NCBI GenBank assembly: GCA_008933995.1
Contig: WARS01004319.1
Span: forward strand, 1,006,422-1,070,421
Direction of reading: 5' to 3'
Origin: Datnioides undecimradiatus
Lineage: Eukaryota > Chordata > Actinopteri > Lobotiformes > Datnioididae
DNA: 64,000 bases
Shown here piece after piece: positions 11,201-23,200 of the stretch (position 1 is the first letter of the stretch; the number at the start of each line of letters is the position of its first letter). The notes under the pieces were generated by a model. The model was not told where the DNA came from and searched no databases. It saw only the letters and a list, made by a program, of their open reading frames with translations. The position numbers and the translations under genes are program-made.

Positions 11201-14200
11201 TGATGGTCGGGTTGGTCACCTTCATGTTGCCCACTCCGCTCAAAGGCACTAGGAGCAGGTGGAGGATTGTTGTTGTCAAACTGTCTTAACACTGCTACAA
11301 AACCATATTTTAAAGCAATAATTACATCATTGAAATCCAGTTCACAGAGACTTACATGTCTTTCCGTTCTCTGACTGGCGTTTGCCCTCCCTGGCTGGGT
11401 ACACTGGTAACACAGACACTGTGTACGGTGTGTCGGGCATTAAGTTCCTGAGGATGATGGTGTTGGTGCCAGCAGGAACCTGCTCCTGTTTACCGAGATT
11501 AATAGTAAAAAGTCATTTAAATGATCTGTCTCCATACTGGCTGCTTCCCAGCCAGCTTCCTGATCAGGTGGAGGTAAAAGAGTCTCACCATTTCCTCCAG
11601 GCCACCAGCAGTGGGAATGAAGAAGACCTTGTACAGGCGAACAGCTCCATCAGCTGGGTCCCAGTTCACAGTCAGAGAGGTCATGGTGGGGTCCGTCACC
11701 TGTAGGTTCTTCACTCCACCCAGGGGTCCTAAACAAGAGGACATGTCAGGCTGCTGTTTTAGACCCCAAATCTCAAAAAGCTTAGTCATTTATGTCAATA
11801 TATTGAGACTGTTACAATCTGTTGTGTTTTTCTGTCATGAATGAATGTTTAAGGCCTGAAATTAAATTTAAAAATGTATATAATTTTGGAAAAGAAACCC
11901 AGTAGGGTGCAGAAATTAACTTTAATGAACTAAAAAATGTAGGAACCCTCATTTAAATGGAAACTGGTAAATGTTAAACACCTTGCGTTGTTACAGAAGG
12001 GCTGAAACTACGGAAGCTTAGAAGGACATTCAAAGGCAAATTTACCTATCAAGCTAATGATTTCAAAAATTCCATTAAACTGTTGTAATGTTTTCAAAAA
12101 CACGACATTAGGAGTGTTGTAGTTAAAAATAAAATAACCGAAAGACAGCGGGGTATTTGCACACTCCACTGCATCGGTTAATCCACTCAAAAGACAGGAA
12201 ACGAACCTGAAAGCCCGGCTCACACTGTTTCGATGAATCATGGCGCTAAAACCGGAAGGCGTAACAGCCGTTTGCAGACCGAAGGAGAACATTATATTGT
12301 TTATTTGACGTTACGTATGCAACTAAACCGCACTTAGAATCTAGCGAACGTTAGTTCAAACACTCGACACAATTTATTTTGGAAACTGAGAGTAAGAAAC
12401 TGTGGTAAACTAGCTAGACGGCTAGCCACCTGTATTTAGCTATATGTTCTCCGTTTAGAGCGACGCACTTGCGCAGTCATTTTAATCGGCACGCGCGCCA
12501 CTGCCACCACTGCAGGCAGTGAACAAGACATTTGGCTGGAGTTAAGAAATGGTATGGTCCATATAAGAGGGGTGTTAAATAGTTTTACAAGATTATTTTA
12601 GATATAAAATGGGACATATTTTGTAAAGTTTACGACCCCACGTATAAACGCTTACATATCTTTGTAGCCCACTGATCTGTTGTTCTCCCCTCTTTTAAGG
12701 CAAATTAAAATTAATTAGCGGTGCTCGAATCTCCCCCGTATTTGGATTCATGATAAAGTTGTCCACGTACTAGCTGCCAGCTACTTGAGCGGGCAGTACC
12801 AAGGCTGTTGAGTGGTGTTTGAAGAAAGATGTATATATATCCTTCTTTTTAATGTACAATGCACATTTTACAGTTAAGTTTTAGAGTTCATTATTTGGAT
12901 TTTGATAAAATGGTTTGTTTGTTGTCGACACATTTAAAGCTTAAATGTACCATAGAAAAAAAAAATAGACCACTGTGCATATTTTCAGTGAAAAGCTTTC
13001 AGTAAAGCACAGTAAATGTACCATGTGTGACTCATCTTAATGAACAACCCAATAAAGCTATGTAATGAAATGTAATTCCTTGTCAGGACTTGTCATGAGA
13101 CTACACATCTGAACTTATCCAGTTAAAAATAAATTAAATTACACTGTCATGTAGTTTTCGGTCTTACTTGTTTTTCCATTTTCAGACATTGTCTTTCCGT
13201 CTCCGCTGGCATAAACCGGCACCAGAGACACAGTGTAGAGGGTGTCTGGCTGCAGGCCTCGCAGGATGGTGTTGGTTGTGCCTGCAGACACTGTTTCCTG
13301 AATTTAACAATAAATTACACTAATTAGCTGCTTCAAAGCCCAGACAGAAGACAGATGAACAAGCATGCATCTAGAAATAAAGACGGAACATGGAAAGTAG
13401 CAAGCAGGAGCATCAGCTTTCAAAATGCATTTGAGTGCAGTCCAGGTAAGCTCCAGTTATACAATACTATCTCATTAAATCATTAGCTGTTATCAACATG
13501 CATGGACATCTGAAATGTCAGGGTGAGGTGAGGTCCTGTCAGTGCTTTCTTCACAAACATCTAAGGTGAAACGTGTTTTGAGGGACGGACATGTTCAAAC
13601 ACAAAGGTGAATAGTTTAGCTTCGGGCTCATCGTGCACGGTGCCAGCCAGCAGGAAGCGGATGGTTGTCCTACCAGTCCTACCATGCTCTCAGCTCCTCC
13701 GGCAGCAGGAGCATAAATGACTTTGTACTCCTTCACCCGCCCCTCAGCGGGCTCCCAGCGCACGTTCAGGGTGGTCATGGTGGGGTTCAACACCTGCAGG
13801 TTCCTCACTCCACCCAGAGGCTCTGAGAGAACATAAATACATGTGTTCAATCACATGTGGTACTGGCATGTTAATGGAACAAATTCCTACATTTCAGAGG
13901 GAAATGTTGGTGTTTTCACCCAGATTTCATACACAACATGACATAAGCTTGTAAATTATAATGTATCTTAATTATAGCTTTCAAAACTCATTAAAGGCAC
14001 AGTGACATTATTGACACTCTTACTGGTTTGTCCTTCTGAGGAGATGTCCCTGCTGACACCAGTGGGATACACGGCGGCCACAGAGACGGTGTACTGAGTG
14101 TCGGGGTCCAGCTTGTGCAGGATGACGCTGGTCTTCTTCCCTCCAACCTGCGTCTGTTCAGAGGAGACAGATCAGCAGTGAGTCTGTGCCCAAAAATGTG

Positions 14201-17200
14201 GGGTTGTTCAATGTCTCAAAAGCTCTAAAAATACAACTAATGATCAAACAAACAAATCTTGAAAAGTCTTTCCTCGTGAAGATTAAACTTGATTTTCATT
14301 CATTCATTTTCATTTTCAACGGGACTAGAGTGAAACCCAGTTCTCACTCAGATACATGAGAATAAGGTCATGGTTAGATAATACAGGGCTCCATTAAGTG
14401 AAAACAATCTATATAATTACAAAATGAAGCAACTGAATGTCTGTAAACCTGTAAACACTTATCCCTGCTGTCATCGCTCTGTCTTCCAAAAGCTAAACTG
14501 AAATGCTAAAATGTCCAAAAATGTGCAGCGTGTCATGTTTTGGAGACTTATCCACTGTTTCTGTGGACGATGTCGGCAAACTATTTACATTATTTATACA
14601 TGAGGAGGTTAAGTATTTCTCTGGATGGGGATCCAAGTAGGCCTTAGGGAAATCTGGAGCAAACAACTGCGCAGTATATCATGAAATGGACACAACACTG
14701 TCAACACAGTCATGGCGAGTGTAAACAGTTTGCCTAGTAGCTTAGAGATACATGACGGAGGGTATCACCTCACATTTACTTCAGTATTTTGGCTGACTCT
14801 TTATTGTGGCAAACCGGCGGCGGGTCAGCGTGTTGTTCAGTATCTCATGTGGGAGTCAAACCTGCGAAATGTCAATGGGATAATTGTTTAATTATGAAGT
14901 TAGCAAGAACTGGAACCTCGACTGATACAGATTTGAACAGTTTACTGGTCATCATCAGCTGATCAGTGTGTGTGTGAGTGAAACAGAGCTTCTCTCTGTG
15001 ACTGAGCAGCGACTCAGCAGCGATGTGACTCTGCAAAGGTCAGAAGCTGCTTTCTGAAACACATCACTGTATTAAAGAACAGCATTATATACTGTAATAT
15101 AGCTCATACTTGATGTGTGTAAGCTGATATGTACTACTTAGTTTTAATAATAAATCAAGTCATATTAATGCAAACCAATGTGATTACGTATCATAAATAT
15201 CAAAATTTGGGCCAGATTTTCAAACATTTATTGTTTTCTTGACCTACTTCTTGAATAATTTATTGTTTCAGCCTACAGACTACAGACATAGTGGGTGTCC
15301 ACTGTGAGTAACGGTAGGACCACCTCGGTCACAAGCTATCACTCTTCTCGACTGTAATATTTCGGTGTGTTTAATAATATAACATTAGCACACAAGGGGA
15401 CTTAACAAATAGCAGTTTTCTGTAGTTTTCCATAATATTTGCTCAAATCCCAAAGTGGACATTTTTCTAGTTTTCTGCTTTTTCAGAGCAGTGAGGAAAC
15501 CCTGAGCTCATCCTGCACAAACAAACATCCTGTCTGCTTTCACATGACGGATGTTAAAAACAACAAGCCTGCAGACGACAACACGACACCAGATGCTCTC
15601 AGTCCTCTGGTATACACATCTGACGTAGCGCAGGGATCAGAGATCCATTAGGCAGATCCGTACCGCTGACATCATGATTCGACCCTGACACGTTGTTTGG
15701 GGGAGCACTGTCATAACATCTCAGGGACACAATAAAATCTGCAACTCCCTGAAATTCTTTTCCTGCAGCCCAAAGTTTCCTTTCAAGTTATTTCCACGGC
15801 TAATCAGCGTTAAGTCACCGGGCAGGAATGTGAACTCTGCCGGCCAGACGTGGGACTCCTCAAACTGTACAATCAAGCTGCAGGACGCTGTCATAAACCA
15901 GACGTCAGAGTATGATGAAGCAGCTCAGGAGCGGATCCTTTACAGAGCGCTGACGGCGATTTGCTGAGCACCTTCAGGACGTTTCTGTGTACCTTAAGAG
16001 AAGACAAGTCTTTAAAACAAAATCCGACTTGTGCTGTGAGCGCAGTGTTTTTGGCATCCACTCTTTTACTAAATTGATTTTACGTTTGATTTTAAATGCT
16101 GGTCCATCATTTCATCGCCATATTTAGAAAACGTTGGATTTTGCCTTTAACTTTATGTAACTGGGCCCAGTTCCTCTCGTATGAATGCATACAGGCGCTA
16201 TCAGCAATTTTCATACCGCCCTCTCTGCAAACATCAACTGATCTATTTTATAAAAATGCATGAAGATGACGCAGCATGAGCCTTTCTATGACTCTGTGCT
16301 TTCACTTTCGTTCCCTGCAGGGTTTTATGTATTTTTTGCATCTTGGACATCCTGAACGTGGATTTCCACAGGGAGAGAAGACTTCCCATCATATTAAACT
16401 GGTCATTGTTGATCTGTTTTGATATGTACACTGGGACTCATATTACAAACTCTTCTGACAGATTTAAACCTCTCCATCATATTGAGATATTCAGCGATTT
16501 GTCATCGAGTGGCTGAAGCACGCTGGAGATGTTCCCAGTGGTCAAAAAGCAGCACAGCCGGCACTACCGCGCCCAAACACAACTTGACCAGAACCCACTG
16601 TGAGACGTTATCGGGATAATCCACCCTAAAAAGGAATCCATTCATATTGTTCCTCAAATTCTGGACAAACAGACGTTACCCTGTGTGCGTTCACGGCCAT
16701 GTGGTGACGGGAGAAAGGGATTTGTTTTCTGGTAAACCACATATTTACAAAGAAAGTCATGAACTGAGGCCAGTTTGGGTGTAAAATCTCAGATAAACAT
16801 TTTAGAAAATCTCCTCAGACACTCTATTGTTCAGTGTCAGTGGAGCAGCTCCAGCTTTCGTCTCTTGATAAAATGCAGAGCCAAGTGTGTGTATGAGTGC
16901 GTGTGTGTTTGGTTTATGTGATTTCTGCTGCCTGGTTCACATTTACAGTAGATGTGCAATGAAAATAAGCAATAAAAATGCTGAGTTTGAATCAAATATA
17001 TTCCCATGTTAAAACTATAGTTTCTAGGACCCCAGAAATTGCACCATAATTTATATTATTTTGACAATTTGTGAAACTTTATTCTATTTTATGAATTTTT
17101 TTTTCTTGTGGTCTTTTGAAGATGATTTAAAATGCTTTTATCTGCCTGTATCTTACACAAAGCAAATTTAACTGTCTTCGTGTTTGAAAGACGCTACATG

Positions 17201-20200
17201 ATATAAGCCTTGACTCATGTTACCCAAGTGTTACGCCTGCTCTAACAAATATTAATTACTTCCAAGTTTCCTCCTGTTTTTCCTCAGCACATTTTAATTT
17301 TCATTAATTAACAGGACAAATCTACAGTGTTTCTACAGGGGAGGAGAGGAGCCATTTTTGGTATTTATATATGCCGATGACACCGCTGTATTTTTAACCA
17401 AATTTTCTCAGCGTTAGTTTAAATCCTGTAAAATAAGCAGTAAACTTACTACAAGGGGCTCGCCTCCAGCCACAGGATTGTAGGTGATCTTGTAGTTCTG
17501 GACTGGGCCAGGGGCGGCATCCCACTTCACAGACAGCGAGGAGGTGGTGGCATTGAAAACCCTCAGGTTTCGAGGAGGCTCGGGAGATACTGGGAGCACA
17601 CAAACAACTCAAGTCAGATAAACAGAAAGAAACAAGAGCGTCATGTGTTTGATTAGCGATGATGATGGTGATGGTGAGGATGATGATGATGGCAGTGATG
17701 CTCCCGCAATCCGGCAGGTCACAAAAGCTGAAAGGGTCAATTTTAGGATGAAAAGCGGCAGTTGATGAGGATTAAAACAGGAAGAGCAGCGTGGTCAATG
17801 AAGCTGTTCAGAGCAGGGCTGGAGTTCATTAACTTCTATTTATCTTAATATCTTATGAGCTATTTTTCATAATTACAGTCAGTTGCTTCAGCATTTTGGG
17901 ATAAAAGTGATTGTTAAAAGAAATTTTTGCCATACGGGGATAATAAACAAATTGAGGGTGCCAATTTAACAACCTTTGGAGCTTAAAACATACACTTTAA
18001 AACACATTTTAAGACTGTTCTAGATTAAATTTAGGAATCTGCCAAAAATAGGGATTAACAAATACATATAATGGAAATGTTGGCATTATTACAAATAACA
18101 TTAGGAAACACAACAGGAGTTTTTAAATATTTACAAAGATACAGAGTCCGGGATTAAATCCTCTTGTGAATTAGAAGCTGGCTGACCTCCAACCCCAAGG
18201 AAACACTGTACAATAACACAACAACATGCAAAAACAACATTTTATGATGGCTGTTGAACACTGATGAAGAGTGACATGATGACACAATAAAATGACGTTA
18301 CAATGTGAGATGAATGAAACTGCGACAATAGAAATGTTATAATGACAACGAAGGATGGGAGGGGAGCAGGTGGGGGTGGGACAAAACAAAATGACTGACA
18401 GTTGAAATAATCATTCACATGGACGGACGTCTGTGGAGGATGACATGTTTCAGGTCAGTTTACACACTTTTTGCATTTAAAGCTCTGAATCTACGTTCAC
18501 ACCACAAACTGCGACAAATAATTACAACAAATACTATTATTTGGCTATCCAGCTACCAGCATTAGTGTTTACTAAATTTTAAGGGAGTAAGGTTAATTAC
18601 ATAATTTAGCTGAAAGCCTTATTAGCCTATTGGCTGAATGACTGTATATTAATTAGGTTCTTCTTCATTTGACTTGACAGTTATGTCTTAAGTTTGCAGT
18701 ATATGTCGTGAAATAGTCCTGCCGTGGTGTTGTAACCATCTATCATATGACATAAAAATACAAATAATGCTGCTATCGCTAGCTAGCAAATTAGTTTGCA
18801 GCACCTCCTGTATCCAAAGGCTACAAATTAATCATCACACCATCAGTTAATACCAGAAAATGCAAAATGCAGTTAAGTACTTGAATGGAAAAAAAACCCA
18901 ATAATTAATTTTAATGAAAATGTGGAGATTTAGTAACCAATGATGCACCACAAGGTGTCCTTACATGGAAAATAACATACCTGGACACCACTAAGTTCAT
19001 TATTTTGCATATCAGAACACTTGGGTGTATAAAATTTAAATATAATTCAGGTTTTTTAAATATTTCTTTTGGATGATCATATGGCATCTGTTCAGTTAAG
19101 TGGATAAACTCCTTACAATACAGCAAAGTCTCTTAGCTTTGACTTGACTGACTCGAGTTGCTTGTGGTGTGAACGCACAGTGAGGCACTGAAATGCACAA
19201 ACATGCAGTTAAATGAAAAAAGAGAAAGTGTGCTTCCATCAACACTGTCTCTTGTGGTCCACACAAACCAATGAACGTCACAATGAAAAGGAACCTGCCC
19301 TTCTCATATGACATACCGTCCGGAGCCTTTAACACTAGAAAGAGACGTTGAGAAAACAAGTGTTATTATTTCAGCGTGAGTTACGTCTGTGAGCGTAAAA
19401 CATGATGGTTGTGTTTCGGGGGCCGCTCTGTCGACGTGGGCGCCGGGGGCTTGCTTACATGTGCGCTCGCTTCCCATCAGGTCTTCGCTCTCGGACTCGT
19501 CGGGGTAGATGGCCGTGACGGTGACGGAGTATTCAGTGTCCGGGTCCAGGTTCTGCAGAACATGGGAGGTCTCGTCGCTATTCAGGATGGCCTGAGGGTG
19601 GACACAGGATGAGAAGAAGAAGAAGAAGGTCATTCGATCCAGGTAGAGGATGTGGTAAACTATATTTTAATGGCTGAAGACCTTTTGTAATCTGCCCCTT
19701 ATTGCTTTTTGGATTGGGTTTTTGTTTTATTTACCTCTGAAAATGTTTTATTTGAAGTTGTTTTAATGTGAAGCTCTTTGTAATGCAGGTTTTGAAAAGT
19801 GCTCTATGAAAAAATACTATTATTATAATCAAATCCGACTGACTGCCAACGGGTTTGAAAGGCATGTTTTCTTAAAAAAATTGCCAAAATCACAGTATTT
19901 TTCATAGCCGGAGCCTGTGAAAACAGAAATTATCGTCACTTCAATCAGGAAAACTCAGCAAACCTGAACTGAAAATATTGATCTTTCATCAGAGTCACTT
20001 TATTCTACATGTGTCAGTTAAAGTTTAGGCAAAAATAAACCGTTTGTACAAACCAGGCCCTGTAAAAAGCGGGAAGCCTTGAATGATTCAGCTTGAGAGC
20101 AGCAGTCACAGGAGGAGAGATTTTCAGCTTGTGTTTGATGATTTGATGATGATTTCTGCCACTCCATTTGTGTTAAACTGTGTTAGACGTCTTCCGGGTT

Positions 20201-23200
20201 CTCCTAACTTCTAGCCATAATTGTGCTGTTTCCGTAGAGGTGCAAGACTCAACCTGCATTCACGTGTTGTCGGAATAATCGGTCAAGTCGTTTATTAGCA
20301 ATAACCCTGGTAACAGGTCAGCCAAAACTTTATTTTAGTGGTTTTAGTGAATGCACTTTGTAATATAAATCATCAAACTGTTTCAGAAACACGAATCTTC
20401 ACTTGGATGTTCATCTCAACATTTCTGTGGCATTGGTGTTGTTTCCACAACAACTTAAAAGCTCATGAATGCACAAAAGTTCATTGCATTTTGCGTTTGC
20501 ACCTCAGTCGAGGTTCACAGACGTGTCCAGAAGGCACCAGAAGCAAGTTCCTGACTGACTGTTTTGTCCTAGTTTGTACTCCACATTCATATGAGTCATG
20601 CTTTTGTGCTGAGTGCTCATTAAATTACAGTTTAAAAAGTCACCTGTCACTCAAACATTATGGGTGAGACGTCGTTATAAAACAGAAAGCGGCAAACTTT
20701 TGGGTACAGCTCCGCAGCTTGTTCTCATAACTGGATAACTGTATTTCATTTAAAACCCGACCTCTGAGACAATCAACAGAGTCTAATAACGTGAAATTCT
20801 CAGACAAACTGAGCCTGTAATTGACAACCTGGCATGGATTTCATTCACTGATATTTGTGCTGAAGTAGATGTCGGGTGGGAGGCCAAACTGGGCCCAGGA
20901 ACAACCTTGAAGGACGAAAAATAAAACAAGAGGGAAACAATGGGAGCATTATTGTTGCTTCAGCTAAACTGGATGTTTTAACTTAAGTCTTGGCGTGCAG
21001 CGTAACTAAGTTCTGTGAGGCATGTCACTTTAAGGGATCTGTGAAACCGCAACGTCTGATTCGTCTGATTTTCTTTTTTTGCTTCAGTAATGAGAAAAAT
21101 CTTAAATGACAGTTCTGCAGCATGACTGTTTCATCTTTCGCATAAACAAAACCATCTCCGGTTTCATAACTCCAGCGACCTGCCTCAGAGAGCAGAGGCG
21201 GGGACGTTAGCGGGAAGGTGGACGGTTTGATTTGGGACCCGTTTGAAAGGTCTGAGCAGGTGTGTTTGAATGCTCCCAACCTGAACTCTAGTTTTAATCA
21301 GAGGAAAGACTGCGAGGCCACAGGCGATAAACCTTCACCTTGGGTTGGATTCTGAACTGACTTGGTGGCTCAAACCAGATGTTTAGTGCCGTTTATCCAG
21401 CTGCTGAAGATGCATTTTTCTGATAACAAATAGAAATGTAAAGTGGACAAAACAAATCCAGATACTGGTATTTTGGATAAAAGTCAACGTGCCAGATGTT
21501 GATGTGGAATTTCCAGACTCTCTTAAAACTTTTTGGAGACGGGTGTTTGTCTCACCACTGAAAGAAGATCCAACTGTGTGTGCGATGCAGTGATTTACAA
21601 CATTAAGCTAATTAGTTTAACTTCCATCCACTGATTCGTTGACTAGCTGAAGCCTTTTTGGAGCTTCCCAGAACTTATTGTATGTACCAAAAGCAAAATG
21701 TCATTGCATTGTCATACTTTGATAACACTAACAAAGGGATTACAGGTGTTGAAATGTAAAGTGTGATGGTATAAAGTGAGCTGAACCCAAGAACAAAGTG
21801 GAAAATGGGAAATGAACCTACAGAACTTATTGGGAGCTGTGTTAGTCTAATAGTAATCAAGCAACATCTGTGGTTTGTAGTAAGTGTTAAATATTATATC
21901 TTTTGTCAACGTTGTGTCGGTTTAATCAGAGATTATTATTATCTATTGTCGGCTCTGGTCTCTGGTCTGGTCCTGGTCTTTACTTGCCGTTCAAAATGCT
22001 GCATTTGAATGTAGGAGAACTCCTCCTATACTGGAACCAGGACTTACAAACTGGAAGTTGTTCTTCCCCTTCTCGGTCCAACCGATGCGGTACAGGGCGA
22101 CGTCTGGGGCTCCGTGCTCCCATGTGGCTCTGAACGAGGTGTGGGTCACCTCGGAGAACCGCAGGTTCTTGGGGGCAGGAACAACATCTGTTCACACAGA
22201 CAGAAACAGGAGGGAGGAAGGATGTGCTGGTGATTACGAGGAGGTCTGAGCGATGAGGCAACGACATGTGAAGACTATTTACTGTTGTTACGAGTGTGTA
22301 GCTGACTGCACCTTGTAGGCCAACCTGTGTGAATGTGTGTGTGCACTTATCGTATATGCAAGTGTGCTGTGTTTAGATTTGTTTGCACTAGCACAAGTCT
22401 GTTTGCATGTTGTTGATGCTGTGTGTGTGTGTGTGCAAGTGAAAGTGTATGTGTGTTCAAGGGGGTTATGTCAGGAGCTTGTCCTTAGTCAACGCATTAC
22501 CTAAAGTGTGCAAACACTGCTGTTTTTGTCAATGGAGTCTGTCGGAGTTCAGCTGTTAATGGGAGCAATTAACCTAATAAAGACATTCGTCACTTAAATG
22601 GTTGTTGTTTCTTTAATTCTACATAAAACAACCTGTACAGCTGGTCAGCTGTTCCTCTAACTAAGGTTTTATGCAGAAAGCTGTCACTAAGCAAAACACC
22701 AGATAGTTGAATCTAAGCAGATCTGAGATCTGGGCGGTCTATCAGAGATCTGGTTCATTCAGAGTCAGGAGCTGCAGAATCTACAATGTCAGTGGGGTGA
22801 AAAACAAGTTTATCCACAGTTCACAGTTCACCAGGGATTAATGATCAACAGAGCCAATGCAGTAAATGATCACACACACTCAGATTTAATGGTGCACAGA
22901 GAGTCCAGACCCTCTGGAGGCTGCAGTCTGCAGTCCAGGAGTGAAGTTGATTCAGAACTCGTCACTGTCAAAGACATTGTGCACATCTCTAAAACACATG
23001 TACTGTTCACGTACTGGAGAGTTTGATGCAATTAAAGGGTAGTTTACAGCATTTTCTCACTAATGCCAAATGATATCTAGCTATATCTATGGTACACGCT
23101 TGATGGTTTTGATATCATTTTAAACTTTTGCTACCAATCCAATAAAATGGAGGTAAATGGAGTAAAAGTACATTTAACGCCAAGTGGAGATGCTCGGTGA

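Noticed and set aside
12008-12292. 94-codon open frame on the minus strand in the FN3-14/FN3-15 intron
   Set aside because: No domain or homology recognised, it overlaps the CpG-rich block, and it cannot be joined to the col12a1 frame as a domain.
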